From Teratosphaeria epicoccoides (taxonomy: Eukaryota > Ascomycota > Dothideomycetes > Mycosphaerellales > Teratosphaeriaceae), in NCBI GenBank assembly GCA_021401465.1, contig JADDMT010000047.1, positions 124,001 to 188,000 on the forward strand: a stretch of DNA of 64,000 nt, written 5' to 3'. Within the stretch, counting starts at the first letter, position 1. Each line of letters starts with the position of its first letter. Positions 32,868-43,900 of the stretch are shown in pieces. Under the pieces are notes generated by a model. It searched no databases and was not told the DNA's origin. It saw only the letters and a list, made by a program, of their open reading frames with translations. Position numbers and translations under genes: made by a program.

Positions 32868-33233
32868 TTAAGAATTCTGCTCTAAAGCCCTTATCTTCCT
32901 ACGAATCGACCTTCTTAAGCCCTGCTTACGCCTCCTCTGCTCTTCGAATTCACGAATAGCTTCTAGAGCGTTCTTGTAGTCTTTAGCTGGAACCTATTAT
33001 GTGTACTTAGGTAGGTATCCTTTCTACTTTACTAGATAGTACGTTGTACCCTTACGCTACATACTGTCCTTAATACCCTTGACTTCCTACTCTTCGTTCT
33101 ATTCTGCTACTAGCATCAGGTCTGCAGGCTCTTCGCCCTCGCGCTATACCTATAGTTTGAGTAGAGATACGTAGAAGACGTTATGCACATGATACGACAA
33201 TAGCAACGATAGCCGGTACGCCTGCGAGCCTAT
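32868..33233 (-). pseudogene. Family A pol 3' remnant, fragment 2
   Basis: Last 366 bp of pol in reverse orientation, with the stop at 32868-32870. It includes the chromodomain-like region. It is cut at 33,233; the final five bases CCTAT may be the target site of the B0 insertion. Confidence 0.75.
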
Positions 33234-33703
33234 TGTTATAAGGGTAGGTGCCGATAGCAGGAAGGTAACTAGGTGTTAGACTCGCAGAGCTATAAAGAAT
33301 ATCGACAATGGCAATTGTCCTTGTAACTAACTATCCCCTAGGGAAAGGGAATTAAATTAAGCACGAAGCTCCTAACTGCCTATCCTAAAGCTATCCCTAT
33401 ATACTAGAGAGACAGAGTAGCTCTGTTAGATCTGTTAACAGACCTAACAGATCCGTGTCTGTAGATCTGTAGACTAATCCTACAGATCTAAGGGTCTGTC
33501 ATTCTATGATAGATCCCTTCTTCCTTACAGGCCTGTAGATCTGTAGACTAACCCTATAGATCTAGGGATCTATCCTCACGTAATAGATTCTTTCTCCTAT
33601 AACTATGCCTATGACTTATAGTACTCCTATGACTATACTATGACTCATAGCACTTAGGTCACTCATGATCCTGTGACTCATAGTACTCCTAACACTCATG
33701 ACA
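33234..33703 (-). repeat. Family B LTR (B0), 470 bp, rich in short inverted repeats
   Basis: Starts TGTTATAAGGG and ends CTCATGACA on this strand, the reverse complement of the B1 3' LTR. It contains repeated AGATCTGT/ACAGATCT-type palindromes (33420-33590) and several TGACTCATAG-like units (33600-33700). It is about 54 bp longer than the B1 LTR through extra repeat units. Confidence 0.83.
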
Positions 33704-33783
33704 CTATCCCCCTCTTAGCCTAGCTTGTCCCTAAGCTACCTTATTAGTACAGGGTTTCTCTTGTCATTTCTTTTTGTGCTATA

Positions 33784-34416
33784 ATGTCTTCTCTTTCTAT
33801 ATTACTGCCTTGTGTTATTCTAGACACTAACGCCCCTTTAACGTAGAAACGTAAACGCCGCGCGAATCGAATCTATCGTTAGGGCTAGGACAGCATAAAG
33901 TCCTGTACTTAGTGTCAAGAGTTAAAGCTTGTTTATTAGGTACACATTTCCTTAGGGAAATGTTTGTAATGTCACTTTAGTAACTTTTAGAGTTACGACG
34001 CGAAGGTAACAGAGGTTAAATAGAAGAAGTTAGGCGATTAGCAGAAAAGACTAATTACTAATCTCGATCGTGCAAAGGCGGTCCTAGCTAAGGCTTTGCA
34101 GAAAATGATAGAGGTGCATGCAAAGGAGATACGTCTTCGAAAATAGTTAGACGTAGTCGACTAGGAGGTCGAGGATAGTCGCGCTCTCGAGGAGCGTGAG
34201 ATTAGGGAGGATAAGGCCGAGGAACAGGCTCTCTCGCAGGCTAGGTTTCTTCTTAACCTAGATCCTTTAGCGGGTCTCGCTCTTAGTCCTACAACATAGA
34301 GCGTAATAGAGGGTTTCACTAACGCCTTATATTAGGGTTTCCTGGATAGCGTGATAGCCGAGCCGATCGACAGCGTCCTGCAGGAGTCTAGTCGTGGCTT
34401 AGGATCTTCTTCCTAG
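33784..34416 (+). pseudogene. Family B antisense ORF: Zn2Cys6-like cluster plus coiled coil, 211 codons
   Basis: 633-bp frame on the strand opposite to pol, starting 80 bp inside the LTR. It begins MSSLSILLPCVILDTN, then a basic KRKRRANRIYR. Cysteines at 41, 44, 60 and 63 plus Tyr at 51 and 71 (Cys in B1 at 51) give C-x2-C-x6-[C/Y]-x8-C-x2-C-x7-[Y], the spacing of a fungal GAL4-type binuclear zinc cluster; Cys-to-Tyr is a RIP-type G-to-A change. A long charged coiled coil follows (about 80-160), as in GAL4-family dimers. Stops are TAG/TAA at probable Gln/Trp codons. Its 3' end overlaps the pol stop by 18 bp, tail to tail. Broken by RIP. Confidence 0.72.
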
Positions 34417-37367
34417 GTTCGTTCCTTTCTCGAAACTTCGTATCTTTTGCTAACAGTTTTGCAGATGTTCTAGGGGTTCCTAGGTGTTCTCGGTACTCCT
34501 ATATCCTTCCCATTTTACTAAGTACTCTCGCTGTCTGTCCTGCTAGCGAGTGTTGACAATCTTCTTAACAGTGTACTTAGGTTCTTCTACTTTAGGGTCG
34601 AGTAGTAAGGGTTCTGTTTACAGTGCGGCGTCTAGCGCTACTTATTCTAGCAGAGAGACATAGAACACAGGGTATATTCTCATCTGCTCGGGTAGCTGTA
34701 ACTCAAAATTAACTGGTCCCTTCTTAGCCTTAATCTAGAATAGTCCTAGTTTTACAGCGTCTAGTTTTTTACTCGGCTTGTCTGATTTGATATGACGGCG
34801 GAGGAGATACACCTTGTCCCCCTCCTTTAGAATTAGTCCCTCAATTCTCTTACGATTCGCGTACTATGCCATGTTCTGCTAATAGAACTGTAGGTCGAGT
34901 CGTGCTTCTGTTTCTAGTCGGCGTAGATGTTCTACTCGTCTAAGTACTACTAGGTTCGGATTACTAGCTAAGACATCCGGAATGTCTTCTATAGCTGATC
35001 TATATGCCATCTAAAATAGCGAGAGTCCTGTCGACTCTACTAGCGTACTATTATACGCGAGCTATGCTATTAGCAACAACTCTACCTAGTTGTTCTAGTC
35101 CCTATTTACATAGGATCGAAGGTACTATTCTAACGTCTGATTTAGATGTTCTGTCTGTCTATCCGTCTAAGGGTAGAAGGAAGTACTTAGTCAATGTTTG
35201 ACCTGGAATTGTCTCATTAGGGCTCTCTAGAAGTTAGAGGTAAACACGGATCCTCGATCCGTTACTAGGTCCTGTAGCATGCTATGTAGTGCTACTACCT
35301 ATTTAATGAAGACATGCGCGATATCTTTAGTCTTAAAGTCTTCGTAGTAAGAGATAAACTTCCTAAACTTAGTAAATCGGTTAACTACTACTATGATCCT
35401 ATCAAAGAACTCATTAGTAGCGGGTTCTCTCGACTAAGGTAGTTTAACGATAAAGTCCATAGCGAGCGATTCCTATGGCCGTTAAGGTACCTTAAGTAGT
35501 CGTAGTAGCCTATACGGTCTATGACAGTCATGCTTACTTTGTCGGCAAGTCACACATTAACAGACGTAGTCCTCGATTGCCTTGCTCATCCTAGGGAAGT
35601 AATATTCTTGTCAGAGAATTTGCTTCATTTTAGACACTCCTAGGTGTCCTGCCTAAGGTACGTCGTGTTAGAGGCGTAGTAGTTCCGATCGTAAAGACGT
35701 TAGCATGTATACTAATCCTTAAAACAGAAGGATTCTGTCTTCGTCTTCCTAATCCTCCTGTCCATTAATGTCGTCGCGGATAGCGAGTACAGTTAGGTTG
35801 TAGACTAGCGCGTTCTTCAGGTCGTCCTGAAACTCACTAGTCTATATGACAGTAGTAGCCGCAAGTCGGTTAACTCCTAGTATGCTATCGCTATTTTCCT
35901 AGAGAACAGCATGTTTCTCCTGCTTTACGCCCTTTATGTAGTCTGTCTAGCGGCTAAGTACATCAGCGCGTGCGTTATTAGTTCCCTTGCGATAGACGAT
36001 CTTACAGTTAAAACTAGAGAGCTCCTTACTCTACCGAACCTGTCGTCAGTTTAACTCTTTCGTCGTTATGAAGTATCACAAGTTCTTATAGTCTGTGTAG
36101 ACTGTGACCTAGTGCTTAGAACCTTCTAAGTAGACTCGCTAGGCCTTGTAGGCGTCTACTATAGCTAGAAGTTCTTTGTTATAGACGTCGTAATGGAGTT
36201 TAGGTCCAGACAATTTCCTTGAGTAGTAGGCGACTAGCTGTAGTCGTCTACTCGGTCCTAGTTAACTTAAGCATGCACCGAGTACTACGTCGGAGGCATC
36301 TGTTTCGACTGTGATAGGCTTATCTAGGTCGAATACAAGTAAGATTAGCTGATCTGTAAATCGTCGCTTAAGTTCCTTAAAGGCATTCCATTAGGCGTCG
36401 TCCTATACGAATAGTGTATCCTTTGTCGTAAGAGTCGTAAGTAGTGCCGTAATCTTCGAATAGTTTGCCACAAATCTCTAGTAGAAGTTAGCGAATCTAA
36501 GGAAGGACTATACTTCCTTAACATTAGTTAGCGTAGGCTACTCTTTTACGACTTAGACTTTCTTAGTGTCTATCTTGATTCTATTCTATGCTACTACGTA
36601 GCTAAGGAATTGTACTTTCCTGCTTATGAAACTTGCTCTTCTAAGGCTTGACCTTTAACCGGTAATCCTAGAGTTTCTGAAGTACCTTGCGTACATGAGT
36701 CCTATGCTCTTCGATCGTCTAGGAGTAGACGAGTATGTCGTCTAGGTATACAACTACAAAGATGTCGAGGTACTCTCGTAGCACATTGTTAATAAATGCC
36801 TGCTATGTAGCTAGGGCGTTTGTTAACCTAAATAGCATGACTATGTACTCGTAGTGTCTAAACCTAGTTCGGAACGTAGTCTTCTATTCTTCGCCTTCCT
36901 TAATTCGAATTTAGTTATACGCTCTAGGTATGTCGAACTTCAAGAACTATATTGCTCCTTACAGGCAGTCCTGTAATTCCGAGAGTAAAGGAAGCGGATA
37001 ACTATTCTTTATCGTGATGTCGTTTAATCTACGATAATCTACGTAGAGTCGCTAGTCATTTTCCCCCTTAGGCACAAACAGGATTAGATATCCGGCTAGG
37101 GACTACGACTCGCAGATGAAGCCTTTCTAGAGGTTGTCTTCTAGGTACTTCTAGAGAATCTCTAGTTTCGCTACTAATAACAGGCGAACTAATTACTTCG
37201 TTAGTGTCTTGCTAGGGAGTAAGGGTATCCCGTGGTCCTACTCCTAGTGTTCTAGCAGAGCTTCTTAGTCGGGTTCTTCCTCGAAAAGAGTAGCGAACTC
37301 TTTATACTTATTAGGAACTATGAATTTGACCTTGACTTCTAATTGCGTTACTTTAACCTATAGGACG
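34399..37367 (-). pseudogene. Family B pol remnant (RT, RNase H, integrase, chromodomain)
   Basis: Reverse strand aligns throughout with the B1 pol. It runs from the protease-RT linker through reverse transcriptase, RNase H, integrase and chromodomain to the pol stop at 34399-34401. Many TAG stops; no complete frame remains. Confidence 0.83.
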
Positions 37368-38030
37368 TTATCACGGGTAAACGGCGTATACACAGGGGTT
37401 CATGTAGTATTCAACAAGTACGATAGGGAGAGAGAGACTACCTGCTAGTTGTCTAGTCTTTTATGGCCGGCCTTGTTAGGGGTCGCGTCGCGTACTACGC
37501 ATAGGCCCTAGCTTATGCCAAGACTTAGGGCCTCGCCCTTCACATTACCCCCCCCCCCCCCCTTCTTGTTCACAGCAAGGAATCCGTCAGTTTCCTTCTA
37601 GCACATAAAGCCTAGATCACGGCTAGGCTAACACAGCTTCCTAACTTCACTTCCCTTGTCTAAGTCTACTCTACTTTACTTCTTACACTCCCTGTTCTCC
37701 TGTGCCTACAGCCTAGCCTCTAACTAGTCCTGCTAGGTTCCTAGACTCTACTTCGCTTATTTAAATCTACTTTACCTTCCTACCTTCCTTTACTTCACTT
37801 CTATTCATTGCTATCCGAGCCATTATAGGGGCGCTCCTAGGCCCGTGCTAGTACGTCCCTTACTATATAAAAAGCGCCCTTCACTATCGCTCTTGCTTCC
37901 TTTCTCTTACATGCTTACGCCCCCCCCCCCCTACCCCTCCTTTCCCTACTTTCTGGCTTTTCCTCTAGGATTCCGGGTAATACTAACTAGAACTAGATAG
38001 CCCCTACTATCTACTACGTCGATTACGCCC
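37368..38030 (+). repeat. LTR-like sequence of family C with TATA box and C-runs
   Basis: Pyrimidine-rich, non-coding. It carries a 15-C run (37548-37562), a 12-C run (37920-37931) and a TATATAAAAA box at 37864-37873. It begins exactly where B0 stops. I could not find its partner LTR in the window, so its borders and LTR identity are inferred from position beside the family C pol. Confidence 0.45.
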
Positions 38031-38890
38031 TCTAGGGCGTAGATTGCATCCTACAGTTAGTATGTTCTAGAGTCCTCGTCGTTCTGCCTAGCTTTAGCTA
38101 ATGAATCTGTTTAGTCTACCTGAGCCCGCGCCTGCTAGCAATACGCTAGCAAGCGCTTAAACTGCAAAGCCCTGTACGCGTTACTTAGTGTCTACGCAAA
38201 ATGCTCTGCTAACCCCGCTAGCCCTGCCCTTGCCTACATCTCCTACGCCTCCTAGACCCGTTCCTAGGACGCTAACAGGTATGACCCGCTCCCTAGGGGG
38301 TTTTGCACGGCTGACATTACAATAGCGCCGCTACGTATAATGACCTATCAAAGGTCCTCAAGGCCTAGAGGGCCTTAGGGCCTTTGTAGTCAGCAGGTCT
38401 ACTATCTAGGTATTTTCTATTAGTGTCCTCTATGATTACGCCACTAACCTCGAGCAGCGTTATAGCCTAGGAGGTCATAGGGACCGTAGGTGCCGCTGTC
38501 GCCTAGCAGGGCCTCCTGTAAGTTCATCCTATATTCCTTGTGTTTCTACGCGCTAATAGTTCGGAAGGTCTAGGGGCGTTCTACTAGCGCTTACCATAGG
38601 TAGGCAGCGGGAGAACGTTGCTAGTAAGGGCAAGAGCCCTCGTCAGCGTCAGTCTGGCGCTACTGCGTAGGGCCCCGACTAAGAGGCTAGGGACTCTAAC
38701 AACAGCCTAGTTAGTAGGTCTAGGGGGTCTAGCGAGGGCCCCTTAGATGGCAGGGGGTCTGCTAGCGACCCTATCGCCACTAACAGGGGGGCTGGCCCCG
38801 CTAGCAGGGCCCCTAGTAACAATCCCGCATGATTGTCGCTAGGGTCCTCTATCCTCGGCGCGGGGGCCTGCGGCTAGGGGGGTTTTTTTT
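38031..38890 (+). pseudogene. Possible family C antisense ORF, cysteine-containing, broken
   Basis: Plus-strand coding-like sequence opposite to the neighbouring integrase. One frame (about 38030-38340) reads with mainly TAG stops and has Cys-x2-[Tyr]-x6-Cys-x12-Cys near 38133-38205, reminiscent of the family B zinc cluster, though the second half of the cluster is not evident. A shifted frame continues to about 38,760. It ends before a GGGGGG/T9 tract at 38,876. Alternatively it is the gag of another element in plus orientation. Confidence 0.35.
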
Positions 38891-38994
38891 TCTTTTGTTA
38901 TATATATAGTTACCTAATGTTAATTTTCCCCCCTCTAACTTTTGTCCTTTCTTAAACGCCTGTACTCCTTGTTACAAATACTAGACTCCCTTTA

Positions 38995-40587
38995 CTAAGT
39001 CCTGTATCTCGTTTCCTTTTTCTTCTTGTCCTACCTCTCTCTAGGGCCGTCGTTGTTCTCCGCGCTTCCCTAAGTCTACTCGAAGCGGTCTATTACTTCG
39101 GTGTCTATTAGGTTTTCTAGGGGCTCCTATGTAGGTTTGTAGTACCCTGACTATTTTACTAGGACCTCGCGTCCTCTTCCCCTTCTCTTGTCCCTCGCGT
39201 AGAGTACCTCCTCTACTAACTACTCCTTGTGCGACTTAAACAAAAAGGGGTCTAGCTGTTTGTCGTCGTTCTCCTGCCTAGGCATAGGGTCTTTACCCGC
39301 TAGTCTTAGCAGGTTAGTATAGAACACTAGGTATATATTATTTAGGAGCCTAGTTAAGCAGATAGAGACTAGTAACAATACTTTAGCTACTATGTACTTC
39401 GCATGCTTAGCGTCTAAGCTTTTCTTAGGTCTCTCTGTAGTGTAGTTCTGCAGATCTAGCTAGACCTTGTTACTAACTTTATAAATTAGGGCGGGGTTTT
39501 AGCGTTTATTAGCGGACTCCTCCTGTTCTTGCATAGAGGCTGCTATTGTTACTTAGCAGATTCCCGTTATGTCCTAAATCTTTTCTACAAACGCCCTTGC
39601 CCTCTCGGCTGCTTTTAACAGGGTAGGCCTTACGGGGTCCTTAGTTAAAGGTATAGGGCCCTATGCTTTGTAGCTATAGGTAGTAAAGAAGGGGCTTATG
39701 CTAATTCCCGAATAATACCTCCTGTTTAGCGCTAGTTAAGCCACGGGGAGCTATCGCTTCTAGTCGGATTGCTTGTAGTTAATATAGTTCTAGAGGTACG
39801 CCTGCACCTCTTAGTTTAGGCGTTTAATGCCTCTGTCTGTTTATAGGTAGTACGCGGAGCTTAACTACTAGGACATGCCTATTCCTTTATAGAAGGTCGT
39901 CTAGAAGGTGCTAGTCTAGTTAGTGCCCTAGTTGCTCGTAATAGCTGTTAGCATTCTATGGTACTAGGCCTAGCAATCTATGAACTTCTCCGCGTATTCC
40001 TCTGCTTTTATGCTAGGCATTACCTGCAAAACTACGTACTTGTATAGGCAATCCTTAATAACCTACAGGTATCGACATCCCTCGGAATCGGGCAGGTCTG
40101 TCATGAAGTCTATTAAGATCTCCTAGAAGAATCTGTTAGGGACTAGTAACAGCTTTAGTAGTCTGTGCTTATGCTCTCTCTATACCTTATTACGACTGTA
40201 GTAGTCGTAGTTCCTCAGGAACTGCTAGACATGCTTAGATAGTAACAGCTAGTAGAAGTCGCGCCCTAGGATCATCGTCGTAGCGTCCTATCCTAGGTGC
40301 CTGTATACCGTAGTGTCATGTACAGACTAAATAAGCTTCGTCCTAAGCATGTCGTTACTTTCGTCCCTAGAGTCTAAGGTCTCGCCCCTAGGCTGACTGT
40401 CGTTTGCTCCTAGGACCTATAGTTTGTCGCGGTATCGCAGGAAGCCCCTCTTGTCGATCTTGTAGTCCCCCGCTTGTAGTTTTAGCCTCGCTCTAGCTAG
40501 TAGCGCCTAGGAGCCGCCCTTTACTACTTTTAATACTGTTAAGTACAGCTTGTCTTTCTCTACTATAGCTGCCTATAAGTCATTAAG
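38995..40587 (-). pseudogene. Family C integrase-chromodomain remnant
   Basis: Reverse strand reads as a Ty3/Gypsy integrase with RIP stops: a zinc-binding His-His region (HDTTVYRHLG), the first catalytic Asp in EILIDFMTDLPDSEG, further core sequence, then a C-terminal chromodomain (EVLVKxSGYYKPTxEPLENL). It is distinct from families A and B. The upstream part of pol is missing because the A1 LTR starts at 40,588. Confidence 0.75.
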
Positions 40588-40947
40588 TAATACGGTTGAT
40601 ACTAGGGGGCCATTAGAACCGCATAGGTTCTAATGCCTGCCCTTAGCATGCAGTAACCCTGCCACATATAGCAAGGGGGTCCTTTGTACATACGTTAGCT
40701 TATATGTCGTCTAAGTAGGATTAGTTGTCGACGTAGGACGCCCTTACGTCGCTAACCCTACGGTACCCCTACGGGGTTAGGCTCAGACATGCTTTCCCTA
40801 ATTAAGGAGCGTTAGGGGTTATAAGTACCCTTAGCGCTACCTCTGCGATAAGCAGAAAGCAGCGCTGTCTTGTACCTACTAAAAGGTCGGATTACTCTGT
40901 CACACTACGAGATATTTTCATATCATATAGCATATACATCTATATTA
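40588..40947 (+). repeat. A1 5' LTR, 360 bp
   Basis: Begins TAATACGG (TG mutated to TA) and ends CTATATTA. It differs from the 3' LTR at roughly twenty positions, nearly all transitions. The next bases are GTTCTGCTTTCTCCCCCC; I could not match a tRNA primer-binding site with confidence. Confidence 0.9.
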
Positions 40948-40996
40948 GTTCTGCTTTCTCCCCCCTGCTTTACAGTCTAGCAGAGAATACTACAAT

Positions 40997-43900
40997 ATGT
41001 CTAGAGTACCACGAACTCGCAACTAACGCGTAGCAAGCGCTATCCTAAGCGCCCGCGATAGCGAAGCTAGCCTGAGTAACTAGCCCGTAGAAGTACCTAC
41101 TACGAGCGACACTACATCGAGCGACAGTTCTACTAGAGGCTAATTACGCGGCAGACAAGGTAATAGACCCCCCGTATAGGGACCGCAGCTAACCCCGACT
41201 ATTGACCTAGCCCTTGTAGCCATGATTGTCGATTAGGTCGCAAACCGCCTTGCGAACTAGAGCTAGAGCCGCACCGCTTCTAGCAGCGACAACAGCGAGG
41301 ACGACGAAGACGTCGCTATGAGTAGTACTAATAAACTAGCAGACGAAGAAATCTAGCGAGATTTCACGCTAGGGACCCGCGAAGACAACTTACTAGGAGG
41401 TGTAGACTCTCCGTATATGCCCGCGAACCTAGTGCCTAAACTTAGGGCTATAGTAGGCTAACCGGGAGGTAGTTATAACGCACGCAACCTGAAGCTATTT
41501 AAGGGAGACACCTTAAAGGAGGCTCGAACTTTCTTGCAGGCGTGTAAGGCAGTTTTTGTGCTTAACCTATGTAGATATTCCATAGAGGGCAAACGAGTCG
41601 CCTTTAGTGTGATGTAGCTCGAAGAGGATAAGGAACCTCGTAACAATTAGCATAAGCGGTATAACCTTATGCAGGTCTATAACAGAATGTATATGTAGGC
41701 GGACTTTTGCTAGTTCTGTGTCGACTAGGTCGAGGATCTGACCTCGCTATACTCGAGAGACAGATGCTACCCTATACCGAGACGTAACGCGTGTAGCACT
41801 TGCTTGTCAAACTTAATGACAATCTTCAGAACATAATCATGACTTTCCATGAACTTCTAACAACTTGGCAAGACCTCGTGTCCCTTGCGACACGTATGGA
41901 AATCACCTTGAAGCGAAATGGAAAATCGGGCAGTAAGGATAATAAGCGTCTAAGCCCTAAAGACCTACTAAAGGGCCGCTATTACAAGCGCCCTAGGGGT
42001 CACGTCTAATGCGGTAGTTCATTCTAGAGGAGCAAGCCCTCCGAGCTAAAAGACGGTAGCGAGAAGCCTCTAAGTAGCTGCTACATCTGTAGAGCGAGGG
42101 ACTACTAGGTAGCTCGCTGTCCTAAACGAAGTAATAGGAAGAAGGTAAGCAAGGTGTCCGAAACCTCCCTAGAGAGGAGGCGAAAGAAGGACAAGCCTAA
42201 GACAACCGAATAGCTACTACAGGTATCTAAGCTGTCTGTTACTAATAGTGTAGACTTGTGGCCTACCTAGCGCCTATCTAGTATAGTCTAAGTTAATAGC
42301 TCGCTTAAGCTAGTAGACTATATGTTAGATGACCTTGCGGAGGTTAACGTAATACCCTAGAGGGTAATCGTACGGCTCGGTTTGAAGCCGATCCTAGGAG
42401 CCCTGCTGCCTACTATGAAGTCCTTTCGGGGCGAAGGCGTAGCGGCTCGAGGCGCGTATAACGTGCGCCTCTAACTCGCGGACTCCTTAGGAGAAGTACG
42501 CGAGACTAACAAAGTCTTCTACGCTAAAGACGTTCCTAATAAGGAGCTCCTACTCGGCCGCCCTTAGCGCCACAAGTAGGGAGTCGTTGTTAATAGAGCT
42601 ACTAACAACTAGTTCTATAGCTCTATAGGCGAAGTTCCTATAGTACGGATACGTGACGCACATAGCTTCTACAAGGACATGAAGAAGGTCTAATGCATGT
42701 ATGCGGTCTACATATAGAACGTCAAGGAAGACATTACCCTTCTGCCTAAGTTAGAGGAATACGCCGATATTTTCGACGTAGAGGCTGCGGCCTATGCCCG
42801 GGCCCTAGACGCGGAACATGCGATTAACCTTAAGGAGGGTTATAATCCTCCGTATTAACCTCTGTACCCTTTGTTAGAATCGTAGCTCAAAACACTTCGA
42901 GACTACCTCTACAAGGCGCAAAGGAACGCGTGGATCCGACGAAGCGACAGCGAGGCTAGAGCGTTAGTTATGTTCGTCCTGAAGAAGGATAACACGCTCT
43001 GCCTATGCGTTAACTATAGGGGCCTTAACGCGGTAACCTAGAAGAACCGCTGCCCCCTACTACTTATTAGCGAGACGCTTGACCGCCTTAGTCGCGCCGC
43101 TATCTTCTTGTCTATCGACTTGAAGGACGCCTACTACTAGATACCGATCCGAAAGGGCGACAAGTAGAAGACTACATTCCGAACGTAGTATAGATACTTC
43201 GAGTATATAGTGATACTATTTAGCTTGACTAACGTACTAGTAACGTTCTAAGCGTATATCAACTAGGCCCTAGCTAGCCTCGTTGACACCTGCTACGTAG
43301 TATATTTAGACGATATACTAGTCTACTCTGACTCGAAGGAGGAGTATATTTAGTATCTAAGGATAGTACTCGAACGGCTCTACAAGTTCGCTCTATACGC
43401 GAACCTAAAGAAGTGCTTATTCCTGACAGATAGGATTAAGTTTCTTGGATACATTGTCTCTACGGAAGGAGTCATCATGGATAACTAAAGGGTGTCCATA
43501 ATCGCGGACTAGCTGTAGCCGACTACTCTCTAAGAAGTGCAGGTGTTCCTAGGATTCACTAACTTCTATCGCAGATTCATACGATCCTACTCGAAGATCG
43601 TGGCTCCCCTCACAGCCCTCGCAAAGGGCGCGGTTTAAGGAAAAAAGCTAGGGATAGTGCCTTAGGAGGAGGCTTAGAGCAAGGCTTTCTCTAAACTTAA
43701 AGCAGCTTTTCAAACGGCGCCTATACTTTAGCACTTTGACCCTGCTACGAAGATCCGGATAGAGACTAATACTTCAAAATTCGTAATAGCCGCAATTATA
43801 TCGTAGCTCTAGTCGCACGAAGGCAGTACGCGATAGTACCTAATTGCCTTCTAGTCGCGGAAGATACAGGGCGCTAAGCTTAACTATAAGACTCACGACT

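Larger units (their letters stand above)
30073..33233 (-). mobile_element. Gypsy family A, fragment 2: 3' LTR, antisense ORF, pol end
   Basis: Second reverse-oriented 3' part of family A, the least RIP-damaged of the short copies. It is inserted into fragment 1 (junction 30072/30073, exactly at the LTR terminal TG) and is itself cut at 33,233 by the family B LTR. The nesting order is therefore fragment 1, then fragment 2, then B0. Confidence 0.87.
33234..37367 (-). mobile_element. Gypsy family B copy B0 (reverse, 5' truncated)
   Basis: Reverse-oriented family B element: 3' LTR, antisense ORF, and pol down to the linker just after the protease. The match to copies B1 and B2 stops abruptly at 37,367 inside the protease-RT linker, where family C-associated sequence begins. 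B0 and B1 form a large inverted repeat with arms of about 4.1 kb. Confidence 0.87.

Noticed and set aside
37548..37562. Poly-C runs as possible sequencing artefacts or special structures
   Set aside because: Two runs (15 and 12 C) lie in pyrimidine-rich LTR-like DNA; they fit ordinary low-complexity sequence and their exact length is probably unreliable.
40740..40790. CTAACCCTA-like motifs suggesting telomeric repeats
   Set aside because: They occur once per family A LTR, are not in tandem and vary between copies; no telomere array.
41800..42009. Short open frames inside the retroelements (for example 41800-42009, 45157-45348, 62070-62393)
   Set aside because: They are pieces of gag-pol, or strand shadows of the antisense ORF, between RIP stops, not separate genes.
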